Below are positions 53,585 through 61,786 of a DNA stretch of 64,000 nt, piece after piece. Made by a program: the position numbers and the translations under genes. Source of the DNA: JBBRXZ01 sp038232415 (GTDB lineage: Bacteria > Patescibacteriota > Saccharimonadia > Saccharimonadales > UBA4665); assembly GCA_038232415.1 (NCBI GenBank), contig JBBSHY010000001.1:13963-77962 (forward strand). Reading direction: 5' to 3'. Numbering within the stretch: the first letter of the stretch is position 1; every line of letters starts with the position of its first letter. The notes below the pieces were generated by a model. It was given only the letters and a program-made list of their open reading frames with translations, was not told the origin of the DNA and did no database searches.

Positions 53585-54448
53585 TTAATTAACCTGGAAA
53601 TGATCTAGTATTTCTAAAAATCCATGATCATCAACCGACGGCGCAATAAAATAATTGCCTTCTCCCTTAGTCTTTACTAATCTTTTTAGCTCTTTACTTT
53701 CGTTGCCTACCGTTCCCGCGTACCTGCACAAAGCCATAAAATTCCAATCACTTTTATTATCGCCAATACCGAGTATTTTCGTGAAAGGTGTGTTTATAAT
53801 TTGGGCAACTTCTTTTACTGCCTGAGCTTTGGAAACACCTGGTGCGGTAATAATTCCCGGGCGTATTGGTTCAAGGTAAGGATGAGAAGACCAGATAAAG
53901 TTAACCCTTTTGCCCAGACGTTTAATAATAGTATCAACTTTACCGGAACCTTCCTTCCTGTCTGTAAAACACATAATTTTTATTATATCTTCATGGCCGG
54001 CCAGAGACATCAAGGACGGGACAATCGTAGGCTCCATTTGCAGAAGCTCTGTCCGTTTCAAGGTAAAATCCCGGGGCTGTGCCGCCTGAACATAATATGA
54101 TTCGGGTGTATAGAGTTCAAGGTAAATATTTTCAGCCAAACAGGCCGAGGTGAACTCTTTTACGGTCTGTTTGTTGATAGTATGCTTTTTAATGACAGCA
54201 TTTTTAGAGGAGTTAATAATAAGGGCACCCCCATCTGTAATGTGTGGATTATCTAAATTTGCCTGCCGGATTATTTCCTTGATAGCAAAGTTAAACTTAC
54301 CGGTACACAGGACTATTGGTATTCCGGCGGCAGAAACCCGTTTTAACACTTTTATAACGTCTTTATGAGGCAGCGGGAAATTTACGCCGGTTTGTTCACC
54401 GACCATTACGCCGTCCACATCGGCAATAATAGCTTTAATACTAGTCAT
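53585..54448 (-). CDS. HAD hydrolase, Cof/HAD-IIB type
   Basis: 287 residues. Motif I ADVDGVMVG (nucleophile Asp, second Asp), motif II Thr in IVLCTGKFN, a large C2-type cap, Lys in APGVSKAQAV and motif IV GIGDNKSDWNFM. The cap and spacing match Cof-type HAD-IIB phosphatases that act on sugar phosphates or related metabolites. It is the last gene of the his transcript (19 nt after hisI), so histidinol phosphate is a possible substrate, but the HAD-IA protein inside the operon is the better candidate for that. Confidence 0.85.
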   Translation of the reverse strand: MTSIKAIIADVDGVMVGEQTGVNFPLPHKDVIKVLKRVSAAGIPIVLCTGKFNFAIKEIIRQANLDNPHITDGGALIINSSKNAVIKKHTINKQTVKEFTSACLAENIYLELYTPESYYVQAAQPRDFTLKRTELLQMEPTIVPSLMSLAGHEDIIKIMCFTDRKEGSGKVDTIIKRLGKRVNFIWSSHPYLEPIRPGIITAPGVSKAQAVKEVAQIINTPFTKILGIGDNKSDWNFMALCRYAGTVGNESKELKRLVKTKGEGNYFIAPSVDDHGFLEILDHFQVN

Positions 54449-54467
54449 GTATTAATGATACTAAAGA

Positions 54468-54785
54468 CTATTGGAAACAAGACGTTTTACCGGTGTGGCA
54501 GGTTGGACCAGCCGGGCTGGCCTTGATAAGCAAAGTGTCGTTGTCACAATCGGGATTAATAGATACCACGCTCAGAGTGTTGCCGGATTCTTCGCCTTTT
54601 TGCCATAACTTTTGCTTGGTCCGGCTCCAGAAGACGGCTTTTTGCCGCTTGAGCGTCTCCTGCAACGCCTCTTTATTCATGAAGCCAAGCATCAGGACGG
54701 CCCCAGTTTCGGCATCCTGAATAATCGCCGGCACCAGGCCGTCCAGCTTCTGAAAATTTATTTTTGTAATATCAAGTTTGGTCAT
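54468..54785 (-). CDS. hisI: Phosphoribosyl-AMP cyclohydrolase
   Basis: 105 residues, the stand-alone HisI domain (HisE is separate here). It opens the adenine ring of PR-AMP. Metal-binding signature: [20 protein letters not shown], the Asp-x-Asp-x-Asp run in [10 protein letters not shown], and the conserved Cys residues in CDNDT and [13 protein letters not shown] overlap with the hisA-hisF fusion upstream. Length matches the family core (~110). Confidence 0.93.
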   Translation of the reverse strand: MTKLDITKINFQKLDGLVPAIIQDAETGAVLMLGFMNKEALQETLKRQKAVFWSRTKQKLWQKGEESGNTLSVVSINPDCDNDTLLIKASPAGPTCHTGKTSCFQ

Positions 54786-56257
54786 AGTCTTACCTCCACA
54801 TTATTATTTGCTAAAAATTGTTTTATTTTTGCCGGCGTGACGTTTTTATAATGGAATATGCTGGCACCCAGCGCAGCGTCGACATTTGTTTTGTCGAAGA
54901 CATCAAGAAAATCTTGCTGGGACCCGCCGCCGCTGGAAGCAATAACCGGTATATTCACCTGATCTGTAATAGCCCGCAGGAGCTCTATGTCGAAGCCGGT
55001 ATTCATGCCGTCACGGTCCAGGCTGTTGACTAATAACTCTCCGGCGCCAGACATTTCCATGCGCTTACAAAATTCGATGGCCTCCACGCCAGTAGCTTCA
55101 GTGCCGCCCTTAATGTATATCTGCCAGCCTGCGCCGCGCTGCTTGGCATCTACTGAGATGACTATGCACTGCGAGCCAAAATAGCCGGCTGCCTGTTTGA
55201 CCAAATCAGGTTGCAGCACAGCTGCCGAGCCGAGGGAGATCTTGTCCGCCCCGGCTAGTAAAAGCTGCCTTATGTCATCCAGACTGGAGATGCCGCCGCC
55301 GACCGTGAAAGGAATCGTGATGGCTTTAGCGATGCGCGCCACTAACTCGCGGAAAGTCTTACGCTCCTCCAGTGTGGCTGCTATATCTAAAAAAACCAGC
55401 TCGTCGGCGCCGGATTGGCTGTATTTCTTGCCTAAAGCCACCGGATCACCGGCGTCTCTTAATTCCTTAAAGTTGGTACCTTTTACCACCCGGCCGTCTT
55501 TGACGTCAAGGCACGGGATAATTCGCTTGGCCAGATCGTTCCGGTAAGCCACGGCTGCCTGGACAGACTTGATATCGAGGCGGCCTTCGTAGGCAGCCTT
55601 ACCGACGATAACACCGTAAGCCCCGCGTTTGCTAAACTGCATAGCATCGGCAAAAGTCGTCACGCCGCCGGCACATATAGTCTGAAAACCGGCATCAATA
55701 AACTGCTGTCCCAGCTCAAAGTTAGGCCCGCCCAGCAGGCCGTCTTTGGCAACGTCAGTTACCAGGACGCTTTTGACGGCCAGTTTTTTAAGCATAGCTA
55801 TTGTTGCCCTAACGGATTTGCCGCCCGATTTAGTCCAGCCGTCAGTCGCGAACTGGCCGTTCTTTATATCGACAGCGACAACGATCCGGTCGTCGCCAAA
55901 CTCTTCGACCAGCTGCCTAACCAGGCCGGGGTTTTCTATAGCGGCGGTGCCCATGATGATCCTTTGGATGCCGTTTTCCAGATAGTGTTTGGCGTCTCCG
56001 TACGACCGCAAACCGCCGCCAACTTGCAGCGGTATTCCGGTTGTTTTCGCGATGTCCAGGATTAATTGTTTGTTAACGGGAGACCGGTTTTTTGCCCCGT
56101 CTAAATCTATTATGTGCAGCATGTTCGCGCCGTTTTTTTCGAACTGGCGGGCTACTGCTAAAGGGTTGTCGCTATACCTGGTAACCTTAGTGTAATCACC
56201 TTGAATTAGGCGCACGCACTTGCCGCCAATGATATCGATAGCGGGAATTACAAGCAT
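54782..56257 (-). CDS. hisAF: HisA-HisF fusion: ProFAR isomerase plus IGP synthase cyclase subunit
   Basis: 491 residues containing two complete (beta-alpha)8 barrels in one uninterrupted frame. Residues 1-241 are HisA (ProFAR to PRFAR): Asp8 in [14 protein letters not shown], Asp130 in [19 protein letters not shown]. Residues 242-491 are HisF (cyclase making IGP and AICAR): [19 protein letters not shown], with Asp251 and Asp370 at exactly the spacing of HisF Asp11 and Asp130. There is no linker; HisF residue 2 follows Asp241 directly. Both active sites look intact. Overlaps hisH by 10 nt, so the glutaminase partner is made alongside. Confidence 0.95.
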   Translation of the reverse strand: MLVIPAIDIIGGKCVRLIQGDYTKVTRYSDNPLAVARQFEKNGANMLHIIDLDGAKNRSPVNKQLILDIAKTTGIPLQVGGGLRSYGDAKHYLENGIQRIIMGTAAIENPGLVRQLVEEFGDDRIVVAVDIKNGQFATDGWTKSGGKSVRATIAMLKKLAVKSVLVTDVAKDGLLGGPNFELGQQFIDAGFQTICAGGVTTFADAMQFSKRGAYGVIVGKAAYEGRLDIKSVQAAVAYRNDLAKRIIPCLDVKDGRVVKGTNFKELRDAGDPVALGKKYSQSGADELVFLDIAATLEERKTFRELVARIAKAITIPFTVGGGISSLDDIRQLLLAGADKISLGSAAVLQPDLVKQAAGYFGSQCIVISVDAKQRGAGWQIYIKGGTEATGVEAIEFCKRMEMSGAGELLVNSLDRDGMNTGFDIELLRAITDQVNIPVIASSGGGSQQDFLDVFDKTNVDAALGASIFHYKNVTPAKIKQFLANNNVEVRL

Positions 56258-56862
56258 CTGCTTACCTTACAGAAATTCTTAAGCATCTGCTCGCCCGCCT
56301 TGCCTGATTTCTCGGGATGGAACTGAACAGCGAAAAAATTGTCCTTCTGAACAACCGAGGGGAAGCCGAAGCCGTAATTTGTCGTTCCCACTACGCAGGA
56401 AGGCTCGGCGTCAAAGTAATAAGAATTAAGAAAGTAGAAGTATTCACCGCTTTTAATATCTTGAGTTAATGGCGACTCTGAAGCTAAGCTAACTTTGTTC
56501 CAGCCGAACTGCGGTATTTTCATAGTACCGGGAAACTGCTGGCATTTTCCGGGTATCACGCCCAGGCAAGTAGTATTATCTTCATCCGAAGACTCGGCCA
56601 ATAATTGCATACCCAGGCATATGCCCAAGAAAGGCTGGGACAACTCGGGTAAGATCTTGTCCAGGCCCATTGCCCGGAGCCCCTTCATGGCTGGCCCGGC
56701 GCGGCCCTGACCCGGGAAAATAACACCGTCAGCGGCCCGGATTTCTGCCGGATTGCTTGTAACCACAGACGCCACGCCCAAGCGGTCGAGGGCGTTCTTA
56801 ACCGAGGCTATATTGCCTGCTTTGTAGTCAATTACCGCGATTAGCGGCTTGGCGTTACTCAT
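56248..56862 (-). CDS. hisH: Imidazole glycerol phosphate synthase glutaminase subunit
   Basis: 204 residues. It supplies ammonia to HisF. Class I glutaminase with Cys in LGICLGMQLL, His and Glu in VQFHPEKSG, and the oxyanion segment FPGQGRAGPAM. The usual FVHSYY reads FLNSYYF, a substitution near the HisF interface. Overlaps hisAF by 10 nt and the HAD gene by ATGA. The partner HisF is here the C-terminal half of a fusion, so the HisH-HisF complex would carry HisA as well. Confidence 0.93.
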   Translation of the reverse strand: MSNAKPLIAVIDYKAGNIASVKNALDRLGVASVVTSNPAEIRAADGVIFPGQGRAGPAMKGLRAMGLDKILPELSQPFLGICLGMQLLAESSDEDNTTCLGVIPGKCQQFPGTMKIPQFGWNKVSLASESPLTQDIKSGEYFYFLNSYYFDAEPSCVVGTTNYGFGFPSVVQKDNFFAVQFHPEKSGKAGEQMLKNFCKVSRCL

Positions 56863-57500
56863 GGTTGCCTGCCTTTTAAATACTCTTCTAACTCCGCCAG
56901 ACTCTGGACATATTTATCGGCGCCTTTGGAAATATAGCTGGATGGCAGGTGTTCGCGGAGACCAACTACGAAGGCGCCGCTGGCTTTAGCGGCTGCTATG
57001 CCGTTGTTAGAATCTTCTAAAATAATGGTATCTTCAGGGTTAGAACCAAGCTTTTCCATAGCCCTTATATAGCCGTCTGGTGCCGGCTTAGAGCCCAGCT
57101 CGGGGTTATCTCCAAGCGAAAGAATGTAATCAAAAGCACTCTTACCCCCGATTCGTGGCAAGACCCAATTGGCCCAAGCTTTAGGCGATGCAGTAACCAG
57201 CCCAATTTTATACCCTAAAACCCGAAGCGTCTCAATTAATTGCTCCAATCCATCTGTTATCTTTGATTTCTTATATATTTTCACCGCTTGATCATTAAGC
57301 TTGCGGCGAAAGTCAGACTCATCCATGATCAAGCCATGTTGGCGGGCTAAATTATAGGTAGTTTGCATGGTGACGCCCTGTAGCTTATCTTTAATTGCCT
57401 GATATATTGCTTTATCAATGAATTCAAGACCATATTTTTGCCAAGCATTTTCACTGTCAATAACCACACCATCCATGTCGAATATGAAAACACTGCTCAA
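56859..57500 (-). CDS. HAD-IA phosphatase within the his operon, probable histidinol phosphatase
   Basis: 213 residues. Motif I FDMDGVVIDSE, helical cap, motif II Thr in LVTASPKAW, Lys in GSKPAPDGY and motif IV LEDSNNGIAAAKASG. This is the beta-phosphoglucomutase/GPH-like HAD-IA layout. It overlaps both neighbours (hisH and hisB) by ATGA, so it is an integral operon gene. hisB here lacks the N-terminal phosphatase domain of E. coli HisB and no hisN or PHP-type hisJ is present, so this gene probably fills the histidinol-phosphate phosphatase step (inference from context). Confidence 0.85.
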   Translation of the reverse strand: MSSVFIFDMDGVVIDSENAWQKYGLEFIDKAIYQAIKDKLQGVTMQTTYNLARQHGLIMDESDFRRKLNDQAVKIYKKSKITDGLEQLIETLRVLGYKIGLVTASPKAWANWVLPRIGGKSAFDYILSLGDNPELGSKPAPDGYIRAMEKLGSNPEDTIILEDSNNGIAAAKASGAFVVGLREHLPSSYISKGADKYVQSLAELEEYLKGRQP

Positions 57501-58087
57501 AGCTGGCCTTTAGTAGACGGCAGCAGGTTCTTAGCCCGTTCGTCATTGCTGACTGCAAAACGGAGCGCTTTAGCAAAGGCTTTGAATATAGCCTCAGCCA
57601 TGTGGTGTTCATTGCGGCCATATTTGAGGTTGACATGTATATTCGCTCGTAAGTTATCGCTGACAGCCTTAAAAAAGTCTTCGAAAAGTTCGGTCGACAA
57701 ATCGCTGATTTTTTCTCGTTTGAAAGTCGCATTCCAGACCAGATATGGCCTGCCCCCAAGATCAATCGCTACTTCAGCTAAAGCTTCGTCCATTGGCAGC
57801 AAAAAGCCATAACGCTCGATTCCGCGCTTGTCTCCCAGTGCTTTATCTATAGCTTGCCCAAGACAGATTCCAATGTCCTCGACTGTGTGGTGATCATCGA
57901 CTTCCAAATCTCCTCTAGCTTTAACCGTCAAGTCAATTAAAGAATGCTTAGAAAAAAGTTCCAGCATGTGGTTTAGAAAATTAATACCGGTATCCACTTT
58001 GTATTTTCCGGTACCGTCAAGATTAACAGACAAAGTTATTTGTGTTTCTGTGGTATTTCGCTTAATTTCCGCTGTTCTTGTTTTCAT
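57497..58087 (-). CDS. hisB: Imidazoleglycerol-phosphate dehydratase
   Basis: 196 residues, monofunctional dehydratase. It converts IGP to imidazole-acetol phosphate. Mn2+-binding His motifs are clear: DDHHTVEDIGICLG and GRNEHHMAEAIFKAFAKALR, plus FLNHMLELFSKHSLIDL. GGGGGAG lies 5 nt before the ATG, inside the last codons of a 24-codon micro-ORF. ATGA overlap downstream with the HAD gene. Confidence 0.95.
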   Translation of the reverse strand: MKTRTAEIKRNTTETQITLSVNLDGTGKYKVDTGINFLNHMLELFSKHSLIDLTVKARGDLEVDDHHTVEDIGICLGQAIDKALGDKRGIERYGFLLPMDEALAEVAIDLGGRPYLVWNATFKREKISDLSTELFEDFFKAVSDNLRANIHVNLKYGRNEHHMAEAIFKAFAKALRFAVSNDERAKNLLPSTKGQL

Positions 58088-58089
58088 GA

Positions 58090-58164
58090 TTACTCCCCCT
58101 TACTTAATTGATGGTTACGGTTTGTCTCCATTAGTACAGATTTAGGTCCATATTTTTGCTTCAT
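58090..58164 (-). CDS. 24-codon micro-ORF between hisC and hisB
   Basis: Its ATG overlaps the hisC stop as ATGA, AGGAG lies 10 nt upstream, and its TAA ends 2 nt before the hisB ATG. The product begins MKQKYGPKSVLMETN and is basic. It contains only one histidine, so it is not a classic his leader. It may serve to keep ribosomes moving into hisB (coupling), be a small protein, or be chance. It exactly fills the only sizeable gap of the operon. Confidence 0.4.
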   Translation of the reverse strand: MKQKYGPKSVLMETNRNHQLSKGE

Positions 58165-59228
58165 GTTAATAGGCTCTCCTGATAAATATAGATAAATTTT
58201 TTCATCTGAGCCAGTGTGCCAATTGTCAGGCGAAGCGTACCCTGGATGTTTGGCTTTTTTTGCGGGCGAACTAACAGGCCATGCTTACGCAAGATTTCAG
58301 CAACTTGTGCCGGGTTGTCCGGTTTGAACAGAATGAAATTGCCAGCTGAGGGGTAGAAAGTTATTTCTTTTTCACTAAAAAACTTCTCTACTAATGGCTT
58401 AGCCTTATACATTATTTCGCGGGCGTAGCTTGTTGCAGCCGAAGTATCTGACAGAGCCGCGGCCGCTGCGCAGCATGCTACCTGATTAACGTCGTAAGGC
58501 CCGCGCACCTTCAGCATTTCAGCAATATGTTGGCGCCTGGCTATTACATAACCAACTCTCAAGCCGGCCAGCCCAAAGGCCTTAGAAAATGTCCGGCTGA
58601 CAATAATATTTGGATACTTCTGCATCAACCCGATGGCTGTGACCCCTGAAAACTCAAAGTAGGCTTCGTCTACATAGACAATAGCGTTGCTAGCGTGTTT
58701 GGCGATACTTTCTATATCGCTGATCGGCGCTAAAGTACCCGTAGGGCTATTTGGACTGCATATCACTACCAGCTTAACTTCGTCATCTATGGCTTCTAAT
58801 ATGCTTTGGACTGGAAAAGCTAAACTGTCTTTCTCGTACAAAGGATTAACGATTTGATTGCCATTAACGCGGGCGGATTGACCGAACATAGCAAAACTCG
58901 GCTCCGGGATTACCACTTTGTCATTTATGCCGGCAAATGTGCGAAAGATGACATCAATTGCCTGATCTGTGCCGTTTGTAATCATGATTTGATCATTATT
59001 AGTACCAGCAGCATAAGCCGCTATCTTCTCAGTCAGATCAAAGTACTCCGGGTAGAGCTGCAATTTAGGGTTATCCATGAACTGCCTGAGTGCCAGCAGA
59101 ATCGTATCCGATGGCTGCAAAGTTCGTTCGTTAAAATCCAACAATAAGCCGTCAAATGCCGATCTGCCATCAAGCGGCGGCGAATATGGCTGCATAGCTT
59201 GTATGCGTGGTAAAGCCAGGTTTTTCAT
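58161..59228 (-). CDS. hisC: Histidinol-phosphate aminotransferase
   Basis: 355 residues, fold-type I PLP enzyme. It transaminates imidazole-acetol phosphate. PLP Lys in VSRTFSKAFGLAGLRVGY, Asp/Tyr in VYVDEAYFEFSG, ICSPNSPTG and the C-terminal phosphate Arg (LLVRPQKKPNIQGTLRLTIG). ATGA overlap with hisD. The same enzyme type can also serve phenylalanine/tyrosine synthesis, but operon context makes HisC clear. Confidence 0.95.
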   Translation of the reverse strand: MKNLALPRIQAMQPYSPPLDGRSAFDGLLLDFNERTLQPSDTILLALRQFMDNPKLQLYPEYFDLTEKIAAYAAGTNNDQIMITNGTDQAIDVIFRTFAGINDKVVIPEPSFAMFGQSARVNGNQIVNPLYEKDSLAFPVQSILEAIDDEVKLVVICSPNSPTGTLAPISDIESIAKHASNAIVYVDEAYFEFSGVTAIGLMQKYPNIIVSRTFSKAFGLAGLRVGYVIARRQHIAEMLKVRGPYDVNQVACCAAAAALSDTSAATSYAREIMYKAKPLVEKFFSEKEITFYPSAGNFILFKPDNPAQVAEILRKHGLLVRPQKKPNIQGTLRLTIGTLAQMKKFIYIYQESLLT

Positions 59229-60502
59229 AGCCGTATCTCCATGGCCCGTTTGTGCGCAATAAGGCCTTCAGCTTTAGCCATGGCGGTCACCGTCGGCGCC
59301 AATGCCTTTGCTCCATTTTGAGTAATTGACTGAAAAGTGATGTATTTGCAGAAGCTTTCCAGTGACAAGCCGCTGTACGTCCGTGCCCAGCCGTTAGTTG
59401 GCAGGGTATGGTTTGTACCGGACGCGTAATCGCCAGCACTTTCCGGCGTATAGTTGCCGAGAAAAACCGAGCCGGCATTACTCACTTGCTTTGCTGCGGA
59501 TTCGGCGTCATTCACACTTAGGATCAGGTGTTCTGGGGCATATTCATTGGCGAATGTTATCGCTTGATCAATGTCGTTAAGTACCACACAAAATGAATTT
59601 GCCAGTGCTAGTTGTGCAATTTTTCCGCGCGGCAGGGTCCTGAGCTGATTGTCTACTTCGTTCATTATTTCTTTAGCCAAAGCTGTATCTGTGGTTACTA
59701 GTACGGCTTGACTATCAGGGCCGTGTTCAGCTTGGCTTAACAGATCAGCGGCCACAAAATCGGGACGAGCCGTTTTATCAGCTATAACCATTATTTCCGA
59801 GGGTCCGGCAGGCATATCTATAGCCATTCCAAAACGTTCAGCATAGAGCTTTGCTGTAGTCACGTACTGATTGCCTGGGCCAAAAATTTTATCTACTTTG
59901 GGGACGGAAGCCGTACCAAAAGTTAAAGCTGCGATCGCCTGGGCACCCCCAACTCGAAATATTTTGGTTACTCCAATTAAACTCGCGGCGTAACAAATCG
60001 CTGGATTGACTGAGCCATCCACTCGTGGCGGCGTGCAAAGAATTAAGTCCCGGCAGCCAGCTAACTGTGCTGGCACACCAAGCATCAATACGGTTGAAAA
60101 AAGCGGGGCGCTACCGCCAGGTATATATAGTCCGACGCGTTCGATCGCTCGTGATTCACGCCAACAGCGAACACCGGCTTGCGTTTCAACCTCTATTGTT
60201 TGGAGGCTAGCCTGTTGCGCCTTATGAAAAGTAGAGATGTTGCCGTAGGCGATATCAATAGCCTGCTTAAGCTCGTTGGGCACCTGTTTAGCCCAACTAA
60301 CTCTGTCGTCACCATCAATTGCAGTGTCTCTGAGTGTTACCCCGTCAAATTGTTTAGTATAAGCCAATAAGGCTCCATCTCCTTGGTGCTGGACACGCTC
60401 AAACACACTACTGATTGTAGCTTCAAGATTTTCGCTGCTTAAAACAGGTCTTTTACAAAGAGCTTGCCATTTTGAGACCGGAGGGTTTTTATAGGTTTTC
60501 AT
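59225..60502 (-). CDS. hisD: Histidinol dehydrogenase
   Basis: 425 residues from the ATG at 60502, overlapping hisE by 14 nt; an in-frame upstream start at 60529 would lengthen this to 41 nt with no benefit. It oxidises histidinol to histidine in two NAD steps. Features: RVGLYIPGGSAPLFSTVLML, KIFGPGNQYVTTAK, IDMPAGPSEIMVIADK, the catalytic Glu-His in NEYAPEHLIL, and HTLPTNGWARTYSGLS. All zinc and catalytic regions are present. Last chemical step of the pathway. Confidence 0.95.
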   Translation of the reverse strand: MKTYKNPPVSKWQALCKRPVLSSENLEATISSVFERVQHQGDGALLAYTKQFDGVTLRDTAIDGDDRVSWAKQVPNELKQAIDIAYGNISTFHKAQQASLQTIEVETQAGVRCWRESRAIERVGLYIPGGSAPLFSTVLMLGVPAQLAGCRDLILCTPPRVDGSVNPAICYAASLIGVTKIFRVGGAQAIAALTFGTASVPKVDKIFGPGNQYVTTAKLYAERFGMAIDMPAGPSEIMVIADKTARPDFVAADLLSQAEHGPDSQAVLVTTDTALAKEIMNEVDNQLRTLPRGKIAQLALANSFCVVLNDIDQAITFANEYAPEHLILSVNDAESAAKQVSNAGSVFLGNYTPESAGDYASGTNHTLPTNGWARTYSGLSLESFCKYITFQSITQNGAKALAPTVTAMAKAEGLIAHKRAMEIRL

Positions 60503-60839
60503 CTCTTGAGCCCTGCTCGTTGCGGTCAATCAGAATGCGGAGAATGTTGCCAAGCTTTACAGTTTTGTTCTGGCTGCGGCCAGCCGCCAGCAAGCTGTAG
60601 ATGAGGTCGGCTATTTCGTTTTCGCATTCCGCAACGGTGCCATTGCCAAAGATAGCCATCAGAGCTTCGCTAAACTCCTCGCCGGCTTTTTTGCCGGCTT
60701 TATTCGGGTCGCGTAGTAAGCCTAAGGTAGGCGACAACTTAGTAATATCATCGATCTGGGCACTTCGCGCGGCGAATGTCTTATCTATAAGATCCACGCC
60801 GTCATAACTAGTAGTGGGCAGCGACTTTGGTTTACGCAT
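60489..60839 (-). CDS. hisE: Phosphoribosyl-ATP pyrophosphatase
   Basis: 116 residues, stand-alone HisE of the MazG-like all-alpha NTP pyrophosphatase fold. It removes pyrophosphate from PR-ATP. The metal-binding pattern is in KAGEEFSEALMAI (E-x2-E-type helix) and ECENEIADLIYSLLAA (E-x2-D). It lies 3 nt after hisG. HisE and HisI are separate here, as in archaea and actinobacteria, unlike the fused enterobacterial HisIE. Confidence 0.9.
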   Translation of the reverse strand: MRKPKSLPTTSYDGVDLIDKTFAARSAQIDDITKLSPTLGLLRDPNKAGKKAGEEFSEALMAIFGNGTVAECENEIADLIYSLLAAGRSQNKTVKLGNILRILIDRNEQGSRDENL

Positions 60840-60842
60840 ACT

Positions 60843-61457
60843 TTAGTTCCCCCTAGTGACAACTGCCGGATAAACCTCAAGCAGCGTTTTAATCTCCACC
60901 AGGCCATTGGTTTTAGCGGTAGCTCCCGTCGAAACCAGGTCGGCAACCAAGTCTACTCCCATTAGGCTGGGCATAATTTCTACGCTTCCCGATAAGCTTA
61001 GATTTGTTACATCAAACGGAAGATTCTGCTGCCGAGCGATTTTCTTAAGTAAATTGGGAAAACTAGTGGCCACGGTTGCCGAAGAAGCTTTAGCTTTAAG
61101 CTGTTTGCGCAGAGCCGCGGCTTTTTTGCGCGGTGCCAGCAGCACAAAGCGGCACATGCTGGCGCCATAAGTCTGATAGGTTATGCCGGCTTCCGATGAT
61201 TTCATATATTCCTCGCAGGAATCAGATCCCGCCAGGCCTATGTCGCCATAGCCGGCGGCTATCAGGCCCGGAATATCCCGGCCCTTAACTTTAATAAAAG
61301 TCCGTTTACCATCGCTGACTTCCAGCTGGCGGGCTTTAAATTCCGGCACTGTTATGCCGGTAGCCTCTTCGAAAGCCGTCAGGCATGGCGTACTGTCATC
61401 GCCTTTGGGCACCAGTATCAGCCGGGCACTGATCGACTTATCAATTATCTTGTTCAC
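60843..61457 (-). CDS. hisG: ATP phosphoribosyltransferase, short form
   Basis: 204 residues, the short HisG type without the C-terminal ACT-like regulatory domain. It couples ATP and PRPP, the first histidine step. Features: RLILVPKGDDSTPCLTAFE, YGDIGLAGSDSCEEY, and the PRPP loop DLVADLVSTGATAKTNGLVE. Short HisG enzymes normally need HisZ, an aaRS-like regulatory subunit; no hisZ is visible in this window. Either hisZ is elsewhere or feedback is managed differently, for example by the TrpR-like gene just upstream. ATGA overlap with that gene. Confidence 0.92.
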   Translation of the reverse strand: MNKIIDKSISARLILVPKGDDSTPCLTAFEEATGITVPEFKARQLEVSDGKRTFIKVKGRDIPGLIAAGYGDIGLAGSDSCEEYMKSSEAGITYQTYGASMCRFVLLAPRKKAAALRKQLKAKASSATVATSFPNLLKKIARQQNLPFDVTNLSLSGSVEIMPSLMGVDLVADLVSTGATAKTNGLVEIKTLLEVYPAVVTRGN

Positions 61458-61780
61458 GACGTAACCTTACGGCCGCTCTTTCGGCTGCTCTTTTGGTTAA
61501 GTACTACCGCGTAACCGCCGGAGCCGTTTTGCATCCAGCCGCTAATACGGGCTATGGTGCGGCTGCTGAGCTTGGTTTTGGCGACAATATCGGTGTATTT
61601 GCTGCCGGCCTGCAGCATCCGGGCCGCCTCCAGGCGCGAACTGGTTTCAATAATTTCCTTCTCGGTCATAACATCACGGAGAAAGCTCTGCATAGCCGGC
61701 AAGTCATCAATAGCCGCCAGCGCCTCAGCGAATTGCCGGGCTGTTTCATTTCTCCACACTACAGTCTTATCTTCAGGCAT
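61454..61780 (-). CDS. TrpR-like regulator (YerC/YecD family) heading the his operon
   Basis: 108 residues. TrpR-superfamily helices with the helix-turn-helix in YTDIVAKTKLSSRTIARISGWMQ, and the family start FAEALAAIDDLPAMQSFLRDVMTEKEI. The C-terminal tail is basic (QKSSRKSGRKVTS). It is the first gene of the his operon, overlapping hisG by ATGA. TAAAGT lies 6 nt before the ATG (leaderless). An inverted repeat in the promoter is a natural site for autorepression of the whole operon, with histidine or a pathway product as possible corepressor (inference). Confidence 0.88.
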   Translation of the reverse strand: MPEDKTVVWRNETARQFAEALAAIDDLPAMQSFLRDVMTEKEIIETSSRLEAARMLQAGSKYTDIVAKTKLSSRTIARISGWMQNGSGGYAVVLNQKSSRKSGRKVTS

Positions 61781-61786
61781 CTATCC

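Noticed and set aside
58090..58164. Classic histidine attenuator leader peptide
   Set aside because: The micro-ORF has a single histidine, lies inside the operon and no terminator/antiterminator hairpins follow.
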